NCBI GenBank assembly: GCA_039178165.1
Contig: JBCDFL010000177.1
Location: forward strand, 1 to 6,918
Reading direction: 5' to 3'
DNA from: JBCBCP01 sp039178165
GTDB taxonomy: Bacteria > Pseudomonadota > Alphaproteobacteria > Rhodobacterales > Rhodobacteraceae
DNA length: 6,918 nt
Shown: positions 1 through 5,138 of the stretch, in pieces
Numbering within the stretch: position 1 is the first letter of the stretch
Layout: every line of letters starts with the position of its first letter
Made by a program: the position numbers and the translations under genes
The notes under the pieces: model-generated
What the model saw: the letters and a program-made list of their open reading frames with translations, nothing else
Database searches by the model: none
Told to the model about the DNA's origin: nothing

Positions 1-355
1 GCGGGACCTCGGCGCGGCGCTGGGCTGCCACGGCCACGTGCGCGAACTGCGCCGCCTGTGGTCCGGCCCGTTCGACGCCGCGGATGGCCTGACCCTCGCA
101 CAGATCGAAGAGATGGCCCGCGATCCGGCCCTCGACGCGCATTTGCGCCCGCTCGAGGAAGGCTTGCAGGACCTGCCCGAACTGCCCACCAACGACGCCG
201 GCGCCGCCCGGCTGCGCAATGGCAATCCCGGCCTCGTCCTGGCGTCGGATGTGGAATACGGGACCGAAGCCTGGGCCTCGCTGGGCGGGCGCGCGGTGGC
301 GGTTGGCCGCTACAAGGCAGGCGAATTGCACCCGGCGCGCGTTTTCAACACCTAA
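1..355 (+). CDS. truB: tRNA pseudouridine-55 synthase TruB, C-terminal part (5' end outside window)
   Basis: This is the last 117 residues of TruB, which isomerises uridine-55 to pseudouridine in the T-loop of tRNAs in the cytoplasm. The reading frame is open from base 2 and stops at TAA 353-355. The first visible residues, RDLGAALGCHGHVRELRR followed by a GPF triplet, match the conserved TruB stretch after the catalytic domain. The remainder resembles the short C-terminal PUA-like domain typical of bacterial TruB, with the NG and VAVGRY segments near the end. The catalytic aspartate lies upstream and cannot be checked. A GTG at 38 gives an apparent start but is internal, because the conserved motif begins before it. 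The family is about 300 residues long, so roughly 60 percent is missing. In many bacteria truB is followed directly by rpsO; here three other genes come first. Confidence 0.9.
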   Translation, partial: RDLGAALGCHGHVRELRRLWSGPFDAADGLTLAQIEEMARDPALDAHLRPLEEGLQDLPELPTNDAGAARLRNGNPGLVLASDVEYGTEAWASLGGRAVAVGRYKAGELHPARVFNT

Positions 356-418
356 ACCGCCGCAACAAAACAGGCGCTCTGTGTCAGGCGATCACGCATC
401 CGTGCCGCAGCGCGCCCG

Positions 419-439
419 ATTGTTTCACGAATTGTTACA
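419..439 (+). repeat. Short direct repeat ATTGTTWCA, 12-bp pitch
   Basis: ATTGTTTCA (419-427) is repeated as ATTGTTACA (431-439), one mismatch in nine bases, with starts 12 bp apart. It lies in the 186-bp gap between truB and the membrane protein gene and is AT-rich in a GC-rich setting. It could be paired half-sites for a regulator or part of a promoter (TTGTTT or TTGTTA as -35), but no convincing -10 follows. Function is unknown. Confidence 0.3.
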
Positions 440-464
440 GCCGTACGGGGCGAGGTAAGCCCTG

Positions 465-501
465 CGTGAGGGCCCTCGCGCCGCGCCGTTCGGCCCCTCA
501 C
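465..501 (+). other. Overlapping inverted repeats in the leader of the 4-TM gene
   Basis: Two alternative pairings share the same left arm. One is the perfect palindrome GAGGGCCCTC (468-477), extendable by C465-G480, G466-C479 and a T-G wobble. The other is GTGAGGG (466-472) with CCCTCAC (495-501), a 7-bp stem. Neither is followed by a T-tract, so it is not a standard intrinsic terminator. It sits about 30 nt upstream of the ribosome binding site at 529-533 and could be a protein-binding palindrome, an mRNA structure or chance in GC-rich DNA. Confidence 0.3.
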
Positions 502-528
502 CTTGATGTCAGCACCGCACCCAAGATC

Positions 529-533
529 AGGAG
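529..533 (+). promoter_or_regulatory. Ribosome binding site fixing the start at 542
   Basis: AGGAG lies 8 nt before ATG 542. It favours that start over the in-frame ATG codons at 503 and 506, which lack such a site and would add a non-hydrophobic stretch of 13 or 12 residues before the first membrane helix. Confidence 0.7.
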
Positions 534-541
534 ACAACGCC

Positions 542-1030
542 ATGCTGACCCGTTCCAACGCCTTCACTATTCTCGCCGCCGGCGCAATCGCCACCGTAGC
601 ATTCGACGCCTTCGGCCAAGCGATCAGCCCACTTCTGGGCTACGCAAAACTCGCACCCGTCGGGCTGGCCGGCGCGTCGATCAAGGCCATCTTCGGCGCG
701 AATCCCTCCGGCGCGGCGCATCTGCTGCACTTCCTAACCGGCCTCGTCTTCTATTCGGTGGGCTATTTCGCCATCGCGCGGCCGCTGCAGCGTGCCGTGC
801 TGCCCGGTCTGCACTGGTCGATCACCGCCGTCCTCTACGGCGTCGCGCTGTGGGTCTTCGCCCTCTACGTCATGGCGCACCTGGTGACGGGCAACAAACC
901 CTTCCTCGGCTGGACCGGCATCACCTGGGTGGCGCTGTGGGGCCACGTGATCTACGCCCTCGTCGCCGCCTGGGTCATGGAGGCCCGCGGCGCCGTGTTG
1001 GAGCTGCGCGGCACGCCCGCGCTCGCCTAG
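542..1030 (+). CDS. Hypothetical four-helix inner-membrane protein
   Basis: This 162-residue protein belongs to no family I can name with certainty. Four hydrophobic segments are visible, at about residues 7-27, 58-79, 90-112 and 125-146, so it is probably an inner-membrane protein with both ends on the same side. Between helices 1 and 2 there is a 30-residue loop. Histidines sit at or near helix boundaries (H60, H63, H91, H113, H135), which is compatible with metal or haem contact but proves nothing. The C-terminal tail after helix 4 is short and mildly charged (MEARG). ATG 542 is chosen because AGGAG stands 8 nt upstream. A 186-bp gap separates it from truB and a strong stem-loop follows its TAG stop, so it is probably transcribed on its own or at low level with its neighbours. 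Codon use looks like that of the surrounding genes, so there is no sign of recent acquisition. Confidence 0.8.
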   Translation: MLTRSNAFTILAAGAIATVAFDAFGQAISPLLGYAKLAPVGLAGASIKAIFGANPSGAAHLLHFLTGLVFYSVGYFAIARPLQRAVLPGLHWSITAVLYGVALWVFALYVMAHLVTGNKPFLGWTGITWVALWGHVIYALVAAWVMEARGAVLELRGTPALA

Positions 1031-1038
1031 CATGCTCA

Positions 1039-1069
1039 GTGGCCCGCGCATTGACCTTGCGCGGGCCGC
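1039..1069 (+). terminator. Strong stem-loop after the 4-TM gene, possible terminator without T-tract
   Basis: GGCCCGCGC (1041-1049) pairs perfectly with GCGCGGGCC (1059-1067) around a 9-nt loop. The stem extends by a T-G wobble (1040/1068) and G1039-C1069 to 11 bp. It starts 8 nt after the TAG of the membrane protein gene and ends 17 nt before the ATG of the DUF1643 gene. The following bases are AGTGCACCCCC, with no T-run, so intrinsic termination would be weak. A role in mRNA 3'-end protection is equally possible. Confidence 0.5.
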
Positions 1070-1086
1070 AGTGCACCCCCGGCGGC

Positions 1087-1608
1087 ATGATCACCCGAAC
1101 GCATACCAAAGGCGACGCCCCCTCCGTCGCCGTCTATTCCGACTGCAAGCGATACCGCTACAGCCTGACCCGCACCTGGGATGCCACCCAGGGGCGGGTC
1201 GGGTTCGTCATGCTGAACCCCTCCACCGCGACGGAGGTCCAGAACGACCCGACGGTCGAGCGGTGCGAACGGCGCGCGCGGGCGCTGGGATACGGAGCTT
1301 TCCGGGTCGTCAATATCTTCGCCTGGCGTGACACCGACCCGCGCAAAATGCGCGCCGCCACCGACCCGATCGGGCCCGAGAACGATGCCGCCATCGCCGA
1401 GGCGGCGGGTTGGGCCGACGTCGTGATCGCCGCATGGGGCACGCACGGCGCGTTCCTAGATCGCGGGGCGTCCGTGGCGCGCCTGCTTGCCGCGACGGGG
1501 CGCCCCCTTTTCCATCTGGGGCTCAGCAAGGCGGGGCACCCGCGGCACCCACTCTACCTGCCGTACACCCAAAAGCCCGAAGCCTGGCATCTGGACACGC
1601 CCCATTAA
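1087..1608 (+). CDS. DUF1643 domain-containing protein
   Basis: The 173-residue product has the hallmarks of the DUF1643 family of small bacterial and phage proteins with no established function. The N-terminal part has a strand-like region around YSLTRTWD (25-32), then the family signature MLNPSTA (42-48) followed by NDPTVERC (53-60). The second block is VVNIFAWRDTDP (74-85). Further conserved-looking elements are IAAWG (114-118) and a C-terminal GLSKAGHPRHPLYLP (145-159), the typical GHPxHPLY ending. The protein has family-typical length and appears intact and cytoplasmic, with no signal peptide or membrane segment. ATG 1087 is the only suitable start before the signature. No clear Shine-Dalgarno precedes it (only GGCGGC), so translation may be weak. 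The same frame stays open far upstream, through truB and the membrane protein gene, but that is a GC-driven shadow. TAA stop is at 1606-1608. No neighbour suggests its substrate. Confidence 0.85.
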   Translation: MITRTHTKGDAPSVAVYSDCKRYRYSLTRTWDATQGRVGFVMLNPSTATEVQNDPTVERCERRARALGYGAFRVVNIFAWRDTDPRKMRAATDPIGPENDAAIAEAAGWADVVIAAWGTHGAFLDRGASVARLLAATGRPLFHLGLSKAGHPRHPLYLPYTQKPEAWHLDTPH

Positions 1609-1612
1609 CCAT
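1605..1612 (+). promoter_or_regulatory. TTAACCAT, CtrA-type half-site
   Basis: The octamer TTAACCAT overlaps the stop codon of the DUF1643 gene and lies 82 bp before the ATG of the RTX protein gene, 15 bp upstream of a possible -35 box. It matches the short CtrA-associated motif described in alphaproteobacteria. No second TTAA half is found 7 bp away, so the full TTAA-N7-TTAA site is absent. Regulation of the RTX gene by CtrA is an inference. Confidence 0.3.
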
Positions 1613-1627
1613 TAGTGCGCTAAGCCT

Positions 1628-1657
1628 TTGAAGAACGGTGGGCTGTATGCCTATGTC
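1628..1657 (+). promoter_or_regulatory. Possible sigma-70 promoter of the RTX protein gene
   Basis: TTGAAG (1628-1633) and TATGTC (1652-1657) are separated by 18 bp in the only AT-rich part of the 85-bp gap before the RTX gene. The -35 box matches the consensus at four of six positions and the -10 box at three. It would give a leader of about 30 nt. Confidence 0.3.
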
Positions 1658-1693
1658 AAATTGGATTAAACTCGTCCCGAGAGGGGGTGTGCC

Positions 1694-2848
1694 ATGCTGT
1701 GGCTTGCAGGTTTGATGGGATTGATGGCGGTCGGCGCGGTGGGCTTTGTCGACACCGCCGACGAGTCCGTGGAGGCGGAGACTGCCGATGAGGCAGAGGA
1801 GATCACGCCCCTTCCCGTTCCGGAGGACGGCGCGCAGACGGCCGATCCCGCCACCTCGGTCGACGCAGATACCCTAAGCAAGGGGCCCGAGGTGTTTCAC
1901 CTCACCAACCCGATCACCGAAGGTGAAGAAACCGACCTCGTGGGCGGAGGCGTGGACGTCGCGCAGCCACTCGAGGACACACAATCCGATGTCACGGACG
2001 CGGTCGAAGAGGCTGCGGACGTCGTCGACGGCGCGGTTGAACGCGCCGGGCTCATCCTGTCGGGCACGGACGAGGCTGACGCGCTGACTGGGACCCAAGG
2101 CGCGGACGCGATCGGCGGCTATGGCGGGGACGACACGATCTCCGGCGGCGCGGGGGACGATGCGGTCTACGGCATGGACGGCTCGGACAGCTTATCGGGC
2201 GACGATGGCGACGACCTCCTGCATGGCCAGGGCGGGACCGATCTGCTTGGCGGTGACGTGGGCGATGATGCGCTGTTTGGGCACAACGATGCGGACACGC
2301 TAGTCGGCGGTGCGGGCGCCGATACACTGCACGGCGGGCTTGAGGACGACGCGCTCTTTGGCGGGGAAGGCGACGATGCCGTGCACGGTGGGCAGGGCAA
2401 CGACTACGTTCGCGGCGACAGAGGTAGCGACGCACTGTTCGGCGGTTGGGGCGACGATGTCGTCGATGGCCGCGAAGAGCCGGACGGCGCGGGCCGCGAC
2501 TTCGTCAATGGCGGCGGCGGGGACGACACGTTGATAGCGGATGATGGCGACATCGTCACGGCGGGCAGCGGCGCGGACACCATCGTGACGGAAGCCGGAG
2601 TTACATCGGCCACTCAGATCATGGATTTCAACGTGGACGACGATAACCTCGTCCTGCTGTGGGACGATGAGGATGGCGCGCTGCCCGCCATCACGCTCAG
2701 CCTCGACACCGCGAACCCCGACGCGATGAATGTGATGCTCGACGGCGAGGTCGTCGCCTCCGTCATCGGCGGCACCGACCTGACGGTGGACGACATCGCA
2801 TTGATCCCGCGCAGCGTGGCGGCCAGCCAGGGCTTTCTGCCGGGCTGA
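1694..2848 (+). CDS. RTX-type calcium-binding repeat protein with N-terminal membrane segment
   Basis: The 384-residue product has three parts. Residues 2-19 form a hydrophobic segment (LWLAGLMGLMAVGAVGFV) that could be a signal anchor. Residues 20-123 are an acidic, low-complexity linker rich in D, E, A and V. From residue 124 to 258 there are 15 contiguous nine-residue repeats of the GGxGxDxUx type. These form a calcium-binding parallel beta-roll in haemolysin-type proteins. A 14-residue irregular unit (259-272) and further repeats to about 299 follow. The C-terminal 85 residues, including a QIMDF segment, resemble the non-repeat tail common after RTX arrays and could hold a type I secretion signal. 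The protein has no cysteine, one lysine (K63) and six arginines, so it is extremely acidic and probably disordered without calcium. ATG 1694 follows GAGGGGG (1681-1687) by 6 nt. It is probably an extracytoplasmic or surface protein. No protease, lipase or adhesin domain is visible and no type I secretion genes are nearby. Confidence 0.85.
   Translation: MLWLAGLMGLMAVGAVGFVDTADESVEAETADEAEEITPLPVPEDGAQTADPATSVDADTLSKGPEVFHLTNPITEGEETDLVGGGVDVAQPLEDTQSDVTDAVEEAADVVDGAVERAGLILSGTDEADALTGTQGADAIGGYGGDDTISGGAGDDAVYGMDGSDSLSGDDGDDLLHGQGGTDLLGGDVGDDALFGHNDADTLVGGAGADTLHGGLEDDALFGGEGDDAVHGGQGNDYVRGDRGSDALFGGWGDDVVDGREEPDGAGRDFVNGGGGDDTLIADDGDIVTAGSGADTIVTEAGVTSATQIMDFNVDDDNLVLLWDDEDGALPAITLSLDTANPDAMNVMLDGEVVASVIGGTDLTVDDIALIPRSVAASQGFLPG
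2063..2590 (+). repeat. DNA encoding the RTX nonapeptide array
   Basis: This segment encodes residues 124-299 of the RTX protein. Units are 27 bp long and in register from GTDEADALT (residues 124-132) to GGWGDDVVD (250-258). One 14-codon unit (GREEPDGAGRDFVN) breaks the register, then GGGGDDTLI and two weaker units follow. Unit 8 or 9 positions with changed glycines (GHNDADTLV, GGLEDDALF) may bind calcium less well. The repeats diverge at DNA level, so this is an old array and not a recent tandem expansion. Confidence 0.8.
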
Positions 2849-2852
2849 CCTC

Positions 2853-2881
2853 TTTACAACCCCTTCGGAATCTCCCATACG
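2853..2881 (+). promoter_or_regulatory. rpsO: Possible rpsO promoter
   Basis: TTTACA (2853-2858) and CATACG (2876-2881) are spaced by 17 bp, directly after the RTX stop codon. The -35 box matches consensus at five of six positions and the -10 box at three. This would give an rpsO leader of about 90 nt. The leader holds a 9-nt direct repeat CGGCCTGCG (2884-2892 and 2940-2948). No terminator is visible between the RTX gene and rpsO, so readthrough is also possible. Confidence 0.35.
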
Positions 2882-2977
2882 CGCGGCCTGCGGTGCATGC
2901 GGCGTCGCATTCTCCATGGGCCTGTGCTGGACGACATCCCGGCCTGCGCCATCACCCTCAACCCAAAGGAGCCCCCG

Positions 2978-3247
2978 ATGTCGATTTCCGCCGAAGAAAA
3001 ACAGCGCGTGATGCAAGAATTTGCGACCAAGCCTGGCGACACCGGTTCGCCCGAAGTGCAGGTCGCCGTCCTGACCAGCCGGATCACCACCCTGACCGAG
3101 CACTTCAAGACGCACAAAAAAGACAACCACGGCCGCCGCGGCCTGCTCAAGATGGTCGCCCAGCGCCGCAAGCTGCTGGACTATCTGAAAGGCAAGGAAG
3201 AAGCCCGCTACCAAGACCTGATCAAGAAGCTGGGCATCCGCCGGTAA
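2978..3247 (+). CDS. rpsO: 30S ribosomal protein S15
   Basis: The product is 89 residues, the usual length of S15, which binds the central domain of 16S rRNA early in 30S assembly. The family signature is complete: GDTGSPEVQVAVLTSRI (20-36), the HFKTHKKDNHGRRGLL block (43-58), and RRKLLDYLK (63-71) near the C-terminus. The start at ATG 2978 is fixed by AAAGGAG (2965-2971) 6 nt upstream and by the family length. The frame stays open upstream to an ATG at 2897, which would add 27 atypical residues and is rejected. The codons are those of a well-expressed gene, with many AAG, CTG and CGC. S15 often represses its own translation through leader RNA in other bacteria. Whether the 90-nt leader here does so cannot be told by eye. 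A clear terminator follows 89 bp after the TAA. Confidence 0.98.
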   Translation: MSISAEEKQRVMQEFATKPGDTGSPEVQVAVLTSRITTLTEHFKTHKKDNHGRRGLLKMVAQRRKLLDYLKGKEEARYQDLIKKLGIRR

Positions 3248-3313
3248 CACCGCTCGTGGCCGCGGCGCCAGGGGCGTCGCTGTTCCAGGCGTAAAAGCTT
3301 CCTGCCCTGCCGG

Positions 3314-3371
3314 GCGCCAAAGACCGTCCTAAAGAAACGCCCGCCGCAACGCGGGCGTTTTTCTTTGGCGC
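3314..3371 (+). terminator. rpsO: Intrinsic terminator of rpsO with nested inverted repeats
   Basis: The core stem ACGCCCGC (3337-3344) pairs with GCGGGCGT (3351-3358) around a 6-nt loop and is followed by TTTTTCTTT (3358-3366). This is a textbook intrinsic terminator for rpsO. An outer perfect 10-bp inverted repeat, GCGCCAAAGA (3314-3323) with TCTTTGGCGC (3362-3371), encloses it. The A-rich left flank (AAAGAAA, 3331-3337) makes it a possible terminator on the minus strand too. It lies only 21 bp before the next ATG, so the GNAT gene depends on readthrough or on a promoter that overlaps this structure. Confidence 0.9.
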
Positions 3372-3392
3372 GCTTGCGCTAGCTTGCGCGGC

Positions 3393-3806
3393 ATGAACGA
3401 TATTCAACTCCACAGCCAAGCCCCCTCCGCGGCCGCCACTGAACTTCACGATCAGCTCGCCGCCGCGGGGCAAACACTGACCGATGATCAGATGCCGTCG
3501 TTCCTGCTGTCGGTCCCCGCAGCCGACGGCACCCTACGCGCCGGTCTCAAGGGTGAAATCGCCTTCCAAACCGCCCGCGTGGCGGAGCTGTGGGTCTCCC
3601 CCGACCTGCGCGGTCAGGGTATCGGAACCTCCCTCGTGGCCCGAGCGGATGATCATGCGCGCGGCGCCGGCTGCACCCGCATCCAGATCGAAACCCAAAA
3701 CCCGGCGGCGCAGCGGCTCTACGCGGCGCAAGGCTACACCGTCTTCGGCGCGTTGCCGGACTACGATGGGCCGAATAGCCTCGTCTACATGGTCAAGGAC
3801 CTCTGA
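3393..3806 (+). CDS. GNAT family N-acetyltransferase
   Basis: This 137-residue protein is a compact GNAT enzyme, which transfers an acetyl group from acetyl-CoA to an amine; the acceptor cannot be told. Motif A is clear: ELWVSPDLRGQGIGTSLV (65-82), with R73-G74-Q75-G76-I77-G78 as the Q/RxxGxG/A loop that holds the CoA pyrophosphate. Motif B follows as IQIETQNPAAQRLYAAQGY (97-115), with the NPAAQRLY element typical of the helix near the CoA thiol. The N-terminal 50 residues contain a short helix and the first strands. ATG 3393 is preferred over TTG 3384 because it removes only three residues and is the standard codon; neither has a good Shine-Dalgarno. It is the first gene of a three-gene unit. 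Its TGA (3804-3806) overlaps the ribosome binding site of the ASCH gene, which points to coupled translation. Confidence 0.9.
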   Translation: MNDIQLHSQAPSAAATELHDQLAAAGQTLTDDQMPSFLLSVPAADGTLRAGLKGEIAFQTARVAELWVSPDLRGQGIGTSLVARADDHARGAGCTRIQIETQNPAAQRLYAAQGYTVFGALPDYDGPNSLVYMVKDL

Positions 3807-3809
3807 GGG
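3805..3809 (+). promoter_or_regulatory. Ribosome binding site supporting the GTG start at 3817
   Basis: GAGGG lies 7 nt before GTG 3817 and shares bases with the TGA stop of the GNAT gene. No ATG occurs in this frame between the GNAT stop and the first conserved motif, so this site decides the start. Confidence 0.6.
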
Positions 3810-3816
3810 TCGGCGG

Positions 3817-4368
3817 GTGGGCGACTTTGCGCCAGCAAAGAGGGCACCCGAAGACCTGCCGCGAATCGCGCTATCGGTCCGCCAGCCCTCCGCCTGGGCC
3901 ATCATCGCCGGCCACAAACCCATCGAGAATCGCACGATGGGATCTATCCGCGCGGGCCGGATGCACCCGCGCCGCATTGCCCTGCACGCGGCCGCGGGTC
4001 TGAAAGAGGAGGAATTTCGCTACCTCCACTGGCGGCTGGAGCGGCACGGCGTCACCTGCCCCCCACCGGCGCACCTGCCCCGCGGTGCTATCATTGGCTG
4101 TGTCGAGGTCACAGGCATCATCACCGAGTCGGACAGCGAATGGTTCGGCGGCCCCGCCGGCCTCACCCTGGCAGATCCGCGGCCCTGCGATCCCATTCCA
4201 GCACCCGGCGCGCTTGGCTATTTCGAATGGCACCCCGGCGGCACGCTTCCCCCGCCCGCCCGCTGGATGCAAAAATGGGGCACAGCCGATCCGGGCGCGC
4301 GGACGGACGATCTGTTCCCCGACGCGCCCGTCCAATTCCGCACCGCGCAAAAGAAACTATGGGGCTGA
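3817..4368 (+). CDS. ASCH domain-containing protein
   Basis: The 183-residue product carries an ASCH (PUA-like beta-barrel) domain, a fold thought to bind RNA or modified nucleotides. Visible family elements in order are IALSVRQPSAWAIIAGHKP (17-35), ENRT (37-40), IALHAA (54-59), RGAIIGCVEVTG (89-100), EWFGGPAG (108-115) and the closing GALGYFEW (131-138). Length and layout agree with the family, except for a 16-residue N-terminal extension before the first motif. A GTG start at 3817 is proposed, since no ATG lies between the GNAT stop and the domain, and GAGGG stands 7 nt before it. The ATG at 3937 is inside the domain and would remove the signature. The gene starts 10 nt after the GNAT stop, and its own TGA (4366-4368) lies inside the start of the deacetylase gene. 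Its exact ligand is unknown; a role in RNA processing would fit the location beside pnp, but that is speculation. Confidence 0.85.
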   Translation: MGDFAPAKRAPEDLPRIALSVRQPSAWAIIAGHKPIENRTMGSIRAGRMHPRRIALHAAAGLKEEEFRYLHWRLERHGVTCPPPAHLPRGAIIGCVEVTGIITESDSEWFGGPAGLTLADPRPCDPIPAPGALGYFEWHPGGTLPPPARWMQKWGTADPGARTDDLFPDAPVQFRTAQKKLWG

Positions 4369-5138
4369 TCCGACGCATCGGCCCGGCCGCACGGTGTCGC
4401 CGGATTGCCGCCGCCGGTCTCGCCTTGGCTGGCCTGCTCTACACCGGCCACCAGATCGCCCGGATCGAAGGCTTTCAACTCTTCGGAGAGCTGATCCAAC
4501 GCGGCCCAGACACCCGCCGCGCTGTCGCGCTCACCTTTGACGACGGGCCAACGCGGCACACGCAAACCCTGCTGGACGCGCTTGCGGCCGAGGATGCCAA
4601 AGCCACTTTCTTCCTGATCGGCCGCGACATAGAACGGAACCCGGAACAGGCCCGCGCCATCGCCGAGGCCGGGCACGAGATCGGCAATCACTCCTGGAAC
4701 CACCGCCGCCTGGTCTACAAAGCCCCTTGGACCATCCGCCGTCAGATCGAGCGGACGGATGCCGCCATCCGGGACTTGGGCTATGACGGCCCCATCGCGT
4801 TCCGCCCGCCCCATGGCAACAAGCTGATCGCCCTGCCCTGGGTCCTGTCGCGCATGGACCGGCCCAACGTCATGTGGTCGATGGACCCCGACAGCGTCCT
4901 CGGCCACACCGCCCCGCCCGAGGACATGGTGCGCTACATCACCGACACAGCGCAGCCCGGCGACATTATCCTGCTGCACGGCATGTATAGCGGAAATGCC
5001 TCCCTTCGCGCGGCGCTGCCGGACATCCTGCGCGGCCTGAAGGCCAAGGGGTTCGCGCTGGTCACGCTGGACGACTTATTGCGGCAGGAGGCCACCCTTT
5101 CCACCAGCCCCGAAACCCGCTATGCGGGCGCCATCTGA
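4359..5138 (+). CDS. Membrane-anchored polysaccharide deacetylase (NodB homology, CE4)
   Basis: This 259-residue protein is a carbohydrate esterase family 4 enzyme that removes N- or O-acetyl groups from a cell-envelope or exported polysaccharide; the substrate is unknown. After a basic N-terminus (RRIGPAARCRR) there is a hydrophobic stretch at about 16-29 (IAAAGLALAGLLYT), consistent with a signal anchor and a periplasmic catalytic domain. All NodB motifs are present. Motif 1 is TFDDGP (59-64) with D61 as base and D62 as metal ligand. Motif 2 is HSWNH (111-115) with H111 and H115 as metal ligands. Motif 3 is RPPHG (149-153), motif 4 lies around WSMD (173-176) and motif 5 is LLH (205-207) with H207. 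The catalytic set is complete, so it should be active. ATG 4359 overlaps the ASCH gene by 10 nt, which implies translational coupling; the Shine-Dalgarno is weak. The stop TGA lies in the loop of a strong hairpin. Confidence 0.92.
   Translation: MGLIRRIGPAARCRRIAAAGLALAGLLYTGHQIARIEGFQLFGELIQRGPDTRRAVALTFDDGPTRHTQTLLDALAAEDAKATFFLIGRDIERNPEQARAIAEAGHEIGNHSWNHRRLVYKAPWTIRRQIERTDAAIRDLGYDGPIAFRPPHGNKLIALPWVLSRMDRPNVMWSMDPDSVLGHTAPPEDMVRYITDTAQPGDIILLHGMYSGNASLRAALPDILRGLKAKGFALVTLDDLLRQEATLSTSPETRYAGAI

Noticed and set aside
58..1608. A 516-codon open frame from the truB region through to the DUF1643 stop
   Set aside because: Only the last 173 codons (from 1087) match a family. The earlier part overlaps truB and the membrane protein gene in another frame and is arginine-rich, as expected of a GC-rich shadow.
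2063..2590. The regular 27-bp periodicity as a CRISPR array or DNA satellite
   Set aside because: The period is one RTX nonapeptide per unit, the DNA units diverge, and the reading frame is unbroken; there are no identical repeats with unique spacers.
2897..2977. N-terminal extension of S15 from an upstream in-frame ATG
   Set aside because: The 89-residue form from 2978 has the family length and an ideal ribosome binding site; the extra 27 residues match nothing known in S15.
2300..3250. A 316-codon minus-strand open frame
   Set aside because: It lies opposite the RTX and rpsO genes and has no recognisable domain; the RTX repeats and the complete S15 protein on the plus strand explain the region.
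4218..4979. A 253-codon minus-strand open frame
   Set aside because: It is antisense to the ASCH and deacetylase genes, whose catalytic and family motifs are intact on the plus strand.
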